Below are positions 7,691 to 15,358 of a stretch of 64,000 bases of DNA, in pieces. The stretch spans positions 1,116,001 to 1,180,000 of the forward strand of contig NZ_CP029463.1 in the NCBI RefSeq assembly GCF_003148385.1, given 5' to 3'. Both the position numbers and the translations under genes were made by a program. This DNA comes from Flavobacterium sediminis (GTDB lineage Bacteria > Bacteroidota > Bacteroidia > Flavobacteriales > Flavobacteriaceae). Each line of letters begins with the position of its first letter. The first letter of the stretch is position 1. Under the pieces are notes generated by a model. That model did not search any database. It had not been told where the DNA came from and worked only from the letters and a program-made list of their open reading frames with translations.

Positions 7691-9455
7691 AATATATTCA
7701 GAAACGAACCTTATAGATACTGTTCCATTTCACAATGGAATAAACATCATATTGGGTAAATACTCTGGGGATAAAGAAGCAAGAGGTATTAATGGTATTG
7801 GCAAGTCCACGTTGGTTAGGCTTGTTGATTTTACCTTATTAAGTGGTAAAGCAGAGAAAAGATTTGCTCAAAAAAAGTATGATTTTTTACGGGATGATGA
7901 CCACACCATTACTTTAGAATTTGACATACAGGGACAAAAGTATTTTATTAAGAGGGGTTTTTCCGATACAAAAAAAATCTTTTTTGGAAAACGACCAGAT
8001 GCTCTTGATGAATATGAAAAACCTGAAATGCCCAAAGTACTGGAAGGGATATTTTTCCCGACAGAGAACAACGAAGTGTTCTTTGAAGGAAAAAGGTATG
8101 GAACGTTAATGGAATTTTTTGTTAAGGATGATTTGCAAAACCAGCAAAGGGCTGACCCTTTAAATTTTGTTTCCTACAATGCCAATGCAAGAGAAAAGGC
8201 ATTATATAATTTTTATTTGCTTAACCTTCCAACTAAAACGCTTTTAAAATATAATGAGGTTTCTTCGGAATACGAAAGGTATAATAATACAGTAAAATCC
8301 CTTTCAGAAAAGGTCAAAGCAGATACAGGTAAAGATATTCAGGAGTTTAGAACCGAGCGTCTAAAAATTGAAAAAGATATTGCAGCACTCGAAAGCAGTC
8401 TGAAGGAGTATAATTTTCTTGCCAATCATAAAGAGATAGAGCAAAAATTAAATCAGGTCATTTCTGAAATTAATGAGCAATCTATCATATATCATAATAC
8501 AAATCGGAAATTAGATAAACTAAAATCCTCTTATAACGAGGTGTCATCTATTGACCTGGACAAAATTCGTAAACTCTACAATGAAACGGTAGCAACGTTT
8601 GGCAACTTTGTAAAAAGAAGTTTAGATGAAGTTATAGACTTTAAAAAGCAACTTTTGGCGAATAGGAATAAATATTTGTTAGAGGAAGAAAAGAAATTAC
8701 AATCCTCAATAGACCAAAGTTTAATACAACTTGAAAAATTAGAAAAAAATAGGAGCCAATTATTTTCATTGTTGAAAGAGAGAGGTGCGTTGGATAGGAT
8801 TGAGAGTACCTATGAAAGATTAGTGAATGAAAAAACGCTTTTAGAACGAAACACCTCTATTGTAAGAGAAATTGACGAAATCGAAGAAATATTAGGGAAC
8901 TCAAATATTGTAATAGCTGAATTAAAGAGGGATATTGTTAGCGAACTAAACAAGCAACAAACCTATCTTGATGAGTTGCGATTGTTATTTCAACAAATTC
9001 TTGAAAATGCTATCTATTTGGATGAAGAATTTGATAATTCTTATTTTAATATCACATTAAACTCTACTTCGCCAAGAAATCAATTGCCTTTTAAAATAAG
9101 TCTGGAAATTCCCAAAGCGGATGCTTTAGGACAAGAACGTTTAAAAATTGTAGCATATGATTTAATGGTATTCTTAAAAAGCAGGATTGACAAACGGAAC
9201 ATCCCGGATTTTCTTGTACACGATGGTGTATTTCACGCCATATCATACAGAACAATATCCAATGTCCTGAACTATATGTACCATAAATCAAATGAGCTAC
9301 ATAACTTTCAATATATCGTTACTTTCAATGAGGATGAAATTGATTTAAACGGGGACGAAAGTAAGTTCGGAAAGTTTGATTTTGATTGGTCTAAACAAGT
9401 AATTGCTGAATATTCAGATACAGAGCAGGAAACAATTTTTAAACGTTTTTTTTAA
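7680..9455 (+). CDS. DUF2326 SMC-like ATPase of an ABC-3C system
   Basis: 591 residues. Walker A is GINGIGKSTLV near residue 38. A long coiled coil runs from about 180 to 430 (KSLSEKVKADTGKDIQEF, LQSSIDQSLIQLEKLEKN and similar). A C-terminal ATPase lobe has the hydrophobic strand and acidic residue FLVHDGVF near residue 510. This is the DUF2326 branch of SMC/Rad50-type ABC proteins found in ABC-3C conflict systems, where the ATPase is thought to sense DNA or nucleoprotein intruders and license the effector. It overlaps the middle component and abuts the next gene with no gap (stop then ATG at 9456). The frame is intact. Confidence 0.85.
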   Translation: MLIKIYSETNLIDTVPFHNGINIILGKYSGDKEARGINGIGKSTLVRLVDFTLLSGKAEKRFAQKKYDFLRDDDHTITLEFDIQGQKYFIKRGFSDTKKIFFGKRPDALDEYEKPEMPKVLEGIFFPTENNEVFFEGKRYGTLMEFFVKDDLQNQQRADPLNFVSYNANAREKALYNFYLLNLPTKTLLKYNEVSSEYERYNNTVKSLSEKVKADTGKDIQEFRTERLKIEKDIAALESSLKEYNFLANHKEIEQKLNQVISEINEQSIIYHNTNRKLDKLKSSYNEVSSIDLDKIRKLYNETVATFGNFVKRSLDEVIDFKKQLLANRNKYLLEEEKKLQSSIDQSLIQLEKLEKNRSQLFSLLKERGALDRIESTYERLVNEKTLLERNTSIVREIDEIEEILGNSNIVIAELKRDIVSELNKQQTYLDELRLLFQQILENAIYLDEEFDNSYFNITLNSTSPRNQLPFKISLEIPKADALGQERLKIVAYDLMVFLKSRIDKRNIPDFLVHDGVFHAISYRTISNVLNYMYHKSNELHNFQYIVTFNEDEIDLNGDESKFGKFDFDWSKQVIAEYSDTEQETIFKRFF

Positions 9456-10268
9456 ATGGCGAAATATCAATTACCCCCTTTAAAAGATGAAAGGTTATTC
9501 GAGGAACTCACTTGTGATTTATTCAATTTTGTAGAGAATACTTCGTCATATGAAAATACAGACTTTCAGACATTTGGCGTGAAAGGGCAAAATCAGAAAG
9601 GTATTGATGTCTTTTCTACTAAAACCAAAACGGTAATACAATGCAAATTGAAAAGCATTGGAAGAAAAGACGAAACTATCAGGAAAAATCTAATTCAGGA
9701 TATAAATGCAGACTTAGAAAAAGCAAGGGATTTAGCAATTGATTTTGACAAATTTGTTTTTGCTTCTACATTTCGTGACGATGCTCAAATACAGGAATAC
9801 CTAAATCAAATTAAAAGAGAACAGGGACTACCATTTCATTTGTATTATTGGGGATGGGATACTATAACAAAACATATTGAGCAATCAGAGGCTTTATTAC
9901 ATAAATATTTTCCAAAATTTGTAAAAAAGTCTAAGCCTGTAAAGCCAAAAATTGAATTACCGGACGGAGCATTGGGAAAAGAGCTTTCTAAGAAGAACTA
10001 TATTGACTATTTAAAAAAACGGTATGGCGATTGGAAACAGATTGAATTAAACAAAAAAGGAGAAAAATTTAATTGGGCTGCTTTCACCATTTCATTATCC
10101 AAAAGATATAAAGCATCAGGAATGAATTATATTGATGTTCGACACTTTGATGATTTGGCATCATATCTAAAAAGCCGGATTGATGGTACAATAATGGGAA
10201 AAGTAAACAAGTCTAAAGGAATAAAAAACTATTCTGTGTTTGAAGAGTTCTCGGAAACTGAAATATAA
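9456..10268 (+). CDS. PD-(D/E)XK nuclease-like protein in the ABC-3C operon
   Basis: 270 residues. The N-terminal domain has a restriction-endonuclease-like core: an early acidic helix (LFEELTCDLFNF), then GIDVF near residue 48 and VIQCKLKS near 60, i.e. the D...QxK pattern of Mrr/REase folds with candidate catalytic Asp, Gln and Lys. The middle part (FVFASTFRDDAQIQEYL, YWGWDTITKHIE) is typical of REase-like proteins. The C-terminal 100 residues form a separate basic helical domain that I do not recognise. It starts directly at the ATPase stop, so it belongs to the same transcript. Likely a DNA-cleaving effector; specificity is unknown. Confidence 0.75.
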   Translation: MAKYQLPPLKDERLFEELTCDLFNFVENTSSYENTDFQTFGVKGQNQKGIDVFSTKTKTVIQCKLKSIGRKDETIRKNLIQDINADLEKARDLAIDFDKFVFASTFRDDAQIQEYLNQIKREQGLPFHLYYWGWDTITKHIEQSEALLHKYFPKFVKKSKPVKPKIELPDGALGKELSKKNYIDYLKKRYGDWKQIELNKKGEKFNWAAFTISLSKRYKASGMNYIDVRHFDDLASYLKSRIDGTIMGKVNKSKGIKNYSVFEEFSETEI

Positions 10269-10289
10269 AATATCTGAAGATTTAACACT

Positions 10290-10943
10290 ATGCCATTAAA
10301 AATAAATGTACCCTATAGCGATAAAGATGTTGCCAAATCAAAAGGCGCTTTTTGGGATGTGGAACAAAAAACTTGGTTTGTTCCTGACCATAAGGATATT
10401 AATGATTTCCAACAATGGATAGACAAATCAAAAGCATCGGTTATTATAAAATCGCCTGTATCAATTGCTTTAAATAGTAGTGATTGTTATAAATGTGCAA
10501 ACAAAACTGCTGTCATATCCTTAGCTTCAAATAATTTTTATTATTTGAGTACTGACGACAATGAGGATGAAAAATGGTTTCGAGCGGATGGGTTGTCTTT
10601 TTTTAGTATGCCGATATTTATCGAAAATGAACTTGCAGGCAAAATCAATAGATTATTTCCAAATTATAAAATTGCGTATTCTAAGACGGCGGAAAGTAGT
10701 TATTGGGCAAATCTTTGTGAGAATTGTGGAGCTTTGCAAGGCGACTTTTTTCTACATTCAGAACCTGGCGGTGCTTTCTTTCCTTTAGAAATAGAAGAAT
10801 ATGAACAATTAACTTTCATTACTGTTCCCTCCAAATTTGATGTAGAAATAGATGCTGATTATTCTTGGTTGAGCAATGCTGATGACATTCCTGACTATGC
10901 TAAATCAATAACCTACGAAGAATTTTTAGAACAGAAAAAATAA
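10290..10943 (+). CDS. DUF5710 protein with paired CxxC motifs
   Basis: 217 residues. The N-terminus (KINVPYSDKDVAKSKGAFW, DVEQKTWFVP) is a good match to the small DUF5710 module, which is common next to DNA-processing domains. It continues with CYKC near residue 66 and CENCG near 150, which together could form a zinc-binding site. No catalytic motif is seen. It lies 21 bp after the nuclease gene and closes the island. Function unknown; the context suggests a nucleic-acid-binding accessory to the ABC-3C system. Confidence 0.65.
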   Translation: MPLKINVPYSDKDVAKSKGAFWDVEQKTWFVPDHKDINDFQQWIDKSKASVIIKSPVSIALNSSDCYKCANKTAVISLASNNFYYLSTDDNEDEKWFRADGLSFFSMPIFIENELAGKINRLFPNYKIAYSKTAESSYWANLCENCGALQGDFFLHSEPGGAFFPLEIEEYEQLTFITVPSKFDVEIDADYSWLSNADDIPDYAKSITYEEFLEQKK

Positions 10944-10946
10944 AAA

Positions 10947-10972
10947 GGGGAATTTGCCTAAACAAACTCCCC
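10947..10972. terminator. Hairpin between the convergent island and traD ends
   Basis: Arms GGGGAATTTG and CAAACTCCCC (one mismatch) flank a 6-nt loop, right where the plus-strand island ends and the minus-strand traD stops. Probably terminates at least the plus-strand transcript. Confidence 0.45.
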
Positions 10973-11593
10973 AATGTCAAAATCACCCAAATCACTTTTC
11001 CGCAAGGTGGAAGAACTGGCTTCAGCTTCAGATGAGAGCGTACTATCCAAAAGCTCGGAAATTTTCCGGGATGCACCCTCAATGGAATTTTCCAGCAGGC
11101 TGAATAATTCAGTACCTTGTAATCTTTGAACTATCGCTACCGCTGTTTCTTTTTGGGATTGTTCCAAATTTTCCTTTTGGAGCAACGCCCCTATAGAGCT
11201 TAGTTCATCATAGGTAACCCCCTGGGCAAGACTGTTATCGCCACTGGATATTCCATACCTATTCCATTCTTCTTCCTCTTCCTCCCAATCAGGTATATTA
11301 CTGAAAACTTCGTCCAGCTCTTCCTGCGGAACCTGAATACCTACGTTTTCATTTTCGTCGTATTCTATGTCTAAATTATCGGGGTTTATCTCCTGTTCCA
11401 TTATTTGGCTTTCGTTGGCACTGTTTGGCACTGAAAGGCTTCTTACAGGCTTGGGCTGCCCCATAATATTCGGCAGGTTTGGGTTCACTTTTTCCTGCTT
11501 TTGCTTTTGTTCCGACCTTTTTTTAATGACAATCTTGTCCTGCAAAAGCAGAGCAATGACTATCAGCAAGCATATCACAATTACTGTTTCCAT
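10958..11593 (-). CDS. traD: Conjugal transfer protein TraD
   Basis: 211 residues. An N-terminal membrane segment (TVIVICLLIVIALLLQDKIVI) is followed by an acidic, low-complexity cytoplasmic part (DWEEEEEEWNRYG) and a serine-rich tail. This is the TraD type of Bacteroidota conjugative transposons, which has no enzymatic motif. It lies 4 bp downstream of the DUF3408 gene. In related elements traE would follow; here the plus-strand ABC-3C island intervenes. Confidence 0.75.
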   Translation of the reverse strand: METVIVICLLIVIALLLQDKIVIKKRSEQKQKQEKVNPNLPNIMGQPKPVRSLSVPNSANESQIMEQEINPDNLDIEYDENENVGIQVPQEELDEVFSNIPDWEEEEEEWNRYGISSGDNSLAQGVTYDELSSIGALLQKENLEQSQKETAVAIVQRLQGTELFSLLENSIEGASRKISELLDSTLSSEAEASSSTLRKSDLGDFDIGEFV

Positions 11594-11596
11594 AGC

Positions 11597-12034
11597 TTAT
11601 AAAATGGGTTTGTACTTATCATTAAAACTCTTGGTAATTTGCTCGCCAAATTCCTGAAAATGGTAATCAAGCAAATTGTCTAAGTAGGCGTAAATGGTTA
11701 TTTTATCTTCGCCTATTACCTGTACGATACGTGTTAGTTTTTCGTGAAAGTCTGGTCGGATATAAACCGTTTTTCCATCACGGGCATTGGTGTCCGGTCT
11801 TCTGAAAAAGATACTTTCATAATCGGTTTCGTTTGCCTTTTTAACCCTGCTTTTTTCTTTAACCACAGGTTTCTCCTTTGGCAATTCATCGGGCTTTATA
11901 TCTTGTTTCTCCGGTTTTTCCGCAGGTTCCGGAGGAAGCTGTAACCCGTCCTTTTTAATGCCGTCCACCATCAGGTTCATCATCAGTTCCTCGTTAATAT
12001 CCGGCGTGGCTTTTCTTTTATTATCTTTCTCCAT
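11597..12034 (-). CDS. DUF3408 conjugation protein
   Basis: 145 residues. The N-terminal half is disordered and rich in Pro, Lys and Glu (PPEPAEKPEKQDIKPDELPK). The compact C-terminal domain (TVYIRPDFHEKLTRIVQVIG, then TIYAYLDNLLDYHFQEF) is the ribbon-helix-helix-like DUF3408 fold found between the ParA-like gene and traD in these elements. Likely DNA-binding and regulatory, or a partner of the ParA ATPase. It is 4 bp from both neighbours, so it is operonic. Confidence 0.85.
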   Translation of the reverse strand: MEKDNKRKATPDINEELMMNLMVDGIKKDGLQLPPEPAEKPEKQDIKPDELPKEKPVVKEKSRVKKANETDYESIFFRRPDTNARDGKTVYIRPDFHEKLTRIVQVIGEDKITIYAYLDNLLDYHFQEFGEQITKSFNDKYKPIL

Positions 12035-12038
12035 AAGG

Positions 12039-12806
12039 CTACAATTGAATGATTTTTAAAAACTCGTCTATGAACAGGTCTAACTGACAGGCTTTCATCA
12101 AACGTTCATCGGGAGGCATCACGGTAGAGCGGAAAACGGTTTTGCTATCTGCTTCACTTTCTTTACGAAAACGGGTGCTGTTCTTGATTTGGCTTTGCAT
12201 CAGGCTTAACCCCAATTGTTCGATAAGTTGGTTATACACATCATATAAGGGTGTGCTTTCCCTGCCGTCCACCTGGTTCCAAAACAGGTTAATGGTTTCT
12301 ATGGAAGTTTCCCCTTTTTTCATAATCACATCCTGTAAAAGCTGTGTGAAAATGAGCGTACTTTCCATTACCACACGGTCTGCGGTAATGGGCGTGAAAA
12401 TGTGGTGCATCCCTGCCAGTGCTTTCAGGATGCCTGGTGTGTTCACAGTTCCGGGCAGGTCAAAGAATATCACATCAACCGGAACCGAAGAAGTGTTTAC
12501 AAATTCGTGAGCCGCATCCAATACACTATCCGCTTTATGCTGCATAATCGGGTAGGCTTTTTTGTTGATGGTGGTAAATTGCTTATACGCCAGCTTTTTC
12601 AAAGCCTCATTTTCCATTACCATTGCCAAATCCCTCGTCTTCATTTTCATCAGGCTGTGCTGCGGAAAATCCGCATCAAATACGGCTACATTGTAGCCTA
12701 ACCGATAGTGCATAGTACTCGCAACAAGCGTTGTAAATGTGCTTTTGCCTACACCGCCTTTTTGAGAAGAAAAGGCGATAAATGTTGTTTTGTGTTTTGC
12801 GTTCAT
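12039..12806 (-). CDS. traA: ParA/MinD-type ATPase (TraA)
   Basis: 255 residues with a deviant Walker A (SSQKGGVGKSTFTTL, residues 13-27) and a Walker B region (VDVIFFDLPGTVNT). This identifies a ParA/Soj ATPase. It is the first gene of the tra operon in Bacteroidota elements. Possible roles are partitioning of the circular intermediate or positioning the transfer apparatus. The 720-bp non-coding region upstream is shared with the plus-strand mob genes. Confidence 0.9.
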   Translation of the reverse strand: MNAKHKTTFIAFSSQKGGVGKSTFTTLVASTMHYRLGYNVAVFDADFPQHSLMKMKTRDLAMVMENEALKKLAYKQFTTINKKAYPIMQHKADSVLDAAHEFVNTSSVPVDVIFFDLPGTVNTPGILKALAGMHHIFTPITADRVVMESTLIFTQLLQDVIMKKGETSIETINLFWNQVDGRESTPLYDVYNQLIEQLGLSLMQSQIKNSTRFRKESEADSKTVFRSTVMPPDERLMKACQLDLFIDEFLKIIQL

Positions 12807-13198
12807 ATTTCTACTTATTTAATTATTTATATATCCAAATACCTATGTCCGTTTATCCGCAGTTGGTTATGCACCATTGTATATAGGTTCATAGTCGTGT
12901 ACAGCAATAGTCAGGTAAGCGAGTATGCGGCGAGTTATCTATATACCCCAATACGCATTTATGTCCGTAGGCAGGTACGCAGGTTCTTACCAATATACCT
13001 GCTTGCTTAGGTGCTTAAAACTCTATGTACCTAACCCCATAAACAGGTGCTTCCGTCTGTACTTTTTCACATCTGCACAACTGCACTTTTTTATATCGGT
13101 ACTTGCGTAGTTACGCTGTTACCTGCATAGCTATCTATGCCCTTATATCTGTTGATAGGCACAAAGAAATGCAGATATATAGGTGCTTTCATTAACGT

Positions 13199-13233
13199 GG
13201 CACTGTTTGGCGTTCAAAGGCAGTGTTTGGCAC
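13199..13233 (-). promoter_or_regulatory. ICE-wide upstream element, double copy
   Basis: Read on the minus strand there are two cores, GCCAAACACTGCC (13219-13231) and GCCAAACAGTGCC (13199-13211), in tandem 20 bp apart. The first is followed by TTTGAACGCCA, as in the traE and DUF3945 copies. This is the only tandem copy. Confidence 0.5.
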
Positions 13234-13369
13234 TGCCATACATTACAATCCTTTCGTAAAGAGGGGGTTACTTTGTAAAATGATTTTTATTAACGGATTT
13301 ATGCAAAAGTCTTTTCACAAATCGGAGGGTAACGGGAACGGCATCGAGCCGTTTTTCCCTGCTACTTTT

Positions 13370-13480
13370 AATCCGTCCCGCAGGGCGGATTATTGTGTTC
13401 ATCAGAACACGGCAAGTTGTGTTTTGAGCATCTCGGAATGATTTCCGATGCTCAAAACAACTTGCCCTTTGCAGGGGCAG
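13370..13480. other. Stacked inverted repeats upstream of mobA, candidate oriT
   Basis: Four consecutive dyads are visible. AATCCGTCCC/GGGCGGATT is at 13370-13392. GTGTTC/GAACAC is at 13395-13410. A long imperfect one, GGCAAGTTGTGTTTTGAGCA to TGCTCAAAACAACTTGCC, is at 13411-13466. TGCCC/GGGGCA follows at about 13462-13480. Relaxase nick regions in this class of element lie upstream of mobA and carry such hairpins. No nick site can be named from sequence alone. Confidence 0.45.
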
Positions 13481-13530
13481 AAAACACCTTCCGAAGTCAG
13501 GGTTTTGTATGGATTTAAAATGGATTAGTG

Positions 13531-13962
13531 ATGAATGATAATAACAATAAGCAACAGAAGAAGACCGGACGCCGCCCGAAAAAAGACCCGGCGAACATCC
13601 GATACACGATTTCCTTTAACGAGCAGGAACACGCCCGTTTTCTTGCTCTTTTTGACAAATCAGGTATGCAGGTAAAGGCGCATTTTATTACGTCCTGCAT
13701 CTTTGACAAGACCATAAAGACCATTCAGATTGACAAAGGAACAGTTGATTTTTATATGCGGCTGACCTCTTTTCACAGCCAGTTCCGTTCCATAGGCGTG
13801 AACTACAACCAAATTGTAAAGCTGTTGTACAAGAATTTTTCGGAGAAAAAAGCCGCAGCATTCCTGTACAAACTGGAAAAACAAACGGCTGAAATGGCGA
13901 TGCTCTGTCAAAAAATCATTCAGATGAGCGAGGAATTTGATGCAAAATACCTCAAAAAATAG
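13531..13962 (+). CDS. mobA: MobA-like relaxosome accessory protein (ribbon-helix-helix)
   Basis: 143 residues from ATG 13531 (a GTG lies one codon earlier). The N-terminus is basic (KKTGRRPKKDPANIRYTISF), and an RHH-type DNA-binding segment is followed by a helical domain with the typical MobC-family pattern VNYNQIVKLLYKNF. In the family it binds oriT and recruits the relaxase. It ends 8 bp before the relaxase gene, and the stacked hairpins lie directly upstream. Confidence 0.85.
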   Translation: MNDNNNKQQKKTGRRPKKDPANIRYTISFNEQEHARFLALFDKSGMQVKAHFITSCIFDKTIKTIQIDKGTVDFYMRLTSFHSQFRSIGVNYNQIVKLLYKNFSEKKAAAFLYKLEKQTAEMAMLCQKIIQMSEEFDAKYLKK

Positions 13963-13970
13963 CGGTAGAA

Positions 13971-15257
13971 ATGATAGCAAAGATTGGCAGAAGCGGGAAT
14001 TTATACGGAGCATTGGCGTACAATCAGCTCAAAGTAGAAAATGAAAACGGACAAATTTTGTTCGCCAATAAGATAATTGAAACCGCTAACGGGCATTATT
14101 CCGTTGCACAATTAGCCCAATCTTTTGCGCCCTATCTGATTGCCAACCGAAATACCGAGAAACATACTTTGCATATTTCGCTCAACCCCGACCCGAATGA
14201 CAAGGTAAGCGATGATAAATTTCGGGAAATAGCAGAGGAATATATGCGTGAAATGGGTTACGGCGAACAGCCTTTTGTAGTATTCAAACACACCGATATT
14301 GACCGCAGCCACATCCATATTGTATCGGTTTGTGTTGATGAGCAGGGCAAAAAAATTTCGGATAAGTTCGAGAAAATGCGGTCTATGAACCTGTGCCGGG
14401 AGTTGGAAAAAAAACACGGGTTGATACCCGCAACAGATAAAGAGCGCAATCAGAATGATAAGGTTTTCCGTCCGGTAGATTATAGGGCAGGCGATGTAAA
14501 AAGCCAAATCGCTTCGGTAGTCCGACACCTGCCGAACTATTACCAGTACCAAAGTTTGGGCGAATACAATGCCTTGCTATCTCTTTTCAATATTACCGCC
14601 GAGAAAATCGAAGGAGAATTGCAGGGAAAAATGCAGCAGGGTTTATTGTACATTCCATTAAATGAAAAAGGCGAAAGAGCCGGGCATCCGTTTAAGGCTT
14701 CCCTCTTCGGCAAGGGCGCAGGGCTACCTGCTTTGGAATTGCATTTTGCGAAATGCAAAACAGCTTTAAAAGACCACCCAAGCAAGCAAACCCTAAAAGC
14801 TGCCGCTACCATTGCCCTGAAAACAACGAGCGATGAGCAGGCTTTCAAAAAGCAATTGGCTGAACAGGGCATTAACGTAGTGGTACGCCGGAATGATACA
14901 GGTCGCATTTACGGAATGACTTTTATAGACCATAATTCTAAAACGGTTTGGAACGGTTCACGCTTAGCAAAGGAACTTTCTGCCAATGTCTTTAATGATT
15001 ATTGGAACAATAACATCAAACCGGAGATAAAAGAACCTGCTTTACAGCAACCCAAAATATCCACATCAAATGATGCGGATCTTCCTGCGGAAGAAGCACA
15101 CCATTTGTTCGATTTCTTAACTACGGAAAAACACGAAGACGGTTTGATTGAAGCATTGGGCGGTTTGCTACCCGAAGCCCAGGGCGAGGATTATGAAGAA
15201 TTGGATTTTGCTAACAAGATGAAGAAGAAACGCAAACGCCAAAGAGGTCAGAAATAG
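13971..15257 (+). CDS. mobB: MobB relaxase
   Basis: 428 residues. The metal-binding relaxase motif III is plain: HTDIDRSHIHIVSV (about residues 103-116, HxDxxxxHxH). The N-terminus has a Tyr-rich segment (GNLYGALAYNQLKVENENG), where the catalytic tyrosine is expected. The C-terminal third is charged and disordered, ending in KKKRKRQRGQK. In the family this MOB-type relaxase nicks oriT and is transferred covalently bound to the DNA. It is cotranscribed with mobA. Confidence 0.9.
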   Translation: MIAKIGRSGNLYGALAYNQLKVENENGQILFANKIIETANGHYSVAQLAQSFAPYLIANRNTEKHTLHISLNPDPNDKVSDDKFREIAEEYMREMGYGEQPFVVFKHTDIDRSHIHIVSVCVDEQGKKISDKFEKMRSMNLCRELEKKHGLIPATDKERNQNDKVFRPVDYRAGDVKSQIASVVRHLPNYYQYQSLGEYNALLSLFNITAEKIEGELQGKMQQGLLYIPLNEKGERAGHPFKASLFGKGAGLPALELHFAKCKTALKDHPSKQTLKAAATIALKTTSDEQAFKKQLAEQGINVVVRRNDTGRIYGMTFIDHNSKTVWNGSRLAKELSANVFNDYWNNNIKPEIKEPALQQPKISTSNDADLPAEEAHHLFDFLTTEKHEDGLIEALGGLLPEAQGEDYEELDFANKMKKKRKRQRGQK

Positions 15258-15263
15258 TAATCA

Positions 15264-15297
15264 GCCAAATACTGCCACACAACGCCACTGGCTGCCA
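15264..15297 (+). promoter_or_regulatory. ICE-wide upstream element, copy ahead of mobC
   Basis: GCCAAATACTGCC (15264-15276), then after an 11-bp insertion CTGGCTGCCACTTTCTTATA. The flanks match the traE copy (CTGCCACATTCTTATA), with the insertion equal to about one helical turn. It lies 83 bp upstream of mobC. Confidence 0.4.
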
Positions 15298-15358
15298 CTT
15301 TCTTATAGCCACTCCATAGAGCCTTTAAATTCACGCCCGAACATTAAAACTTAAAATA

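Larger units (their letters stand above)
12807..13530. other. Non-coding mob/tra intergenic region with repeats and hairpins
   Basis: There is no convincing gene in these 720 bp. The parA-proximal 400 bp is crowded with degenerate short repeats (variants of TACCTGC, AGGTGCTT and ATATACC in both orientations). Around 13199-13233 are two copies of the ICE-wide element core. From 13370 onward come stacked inverted repeats just ahead of mobA. The region separates divergent tra and mob transcripts, so it must hold both promoters and is the natural place for oriT. Confidence 0.6.

Noticed and set aside
12830..13190. Possible CRISPR array in the repeat-rich intergenic region
   Set aside because: The repeats are short, degenerate, in both orientations and not regularly spaced; no cas genes are present.
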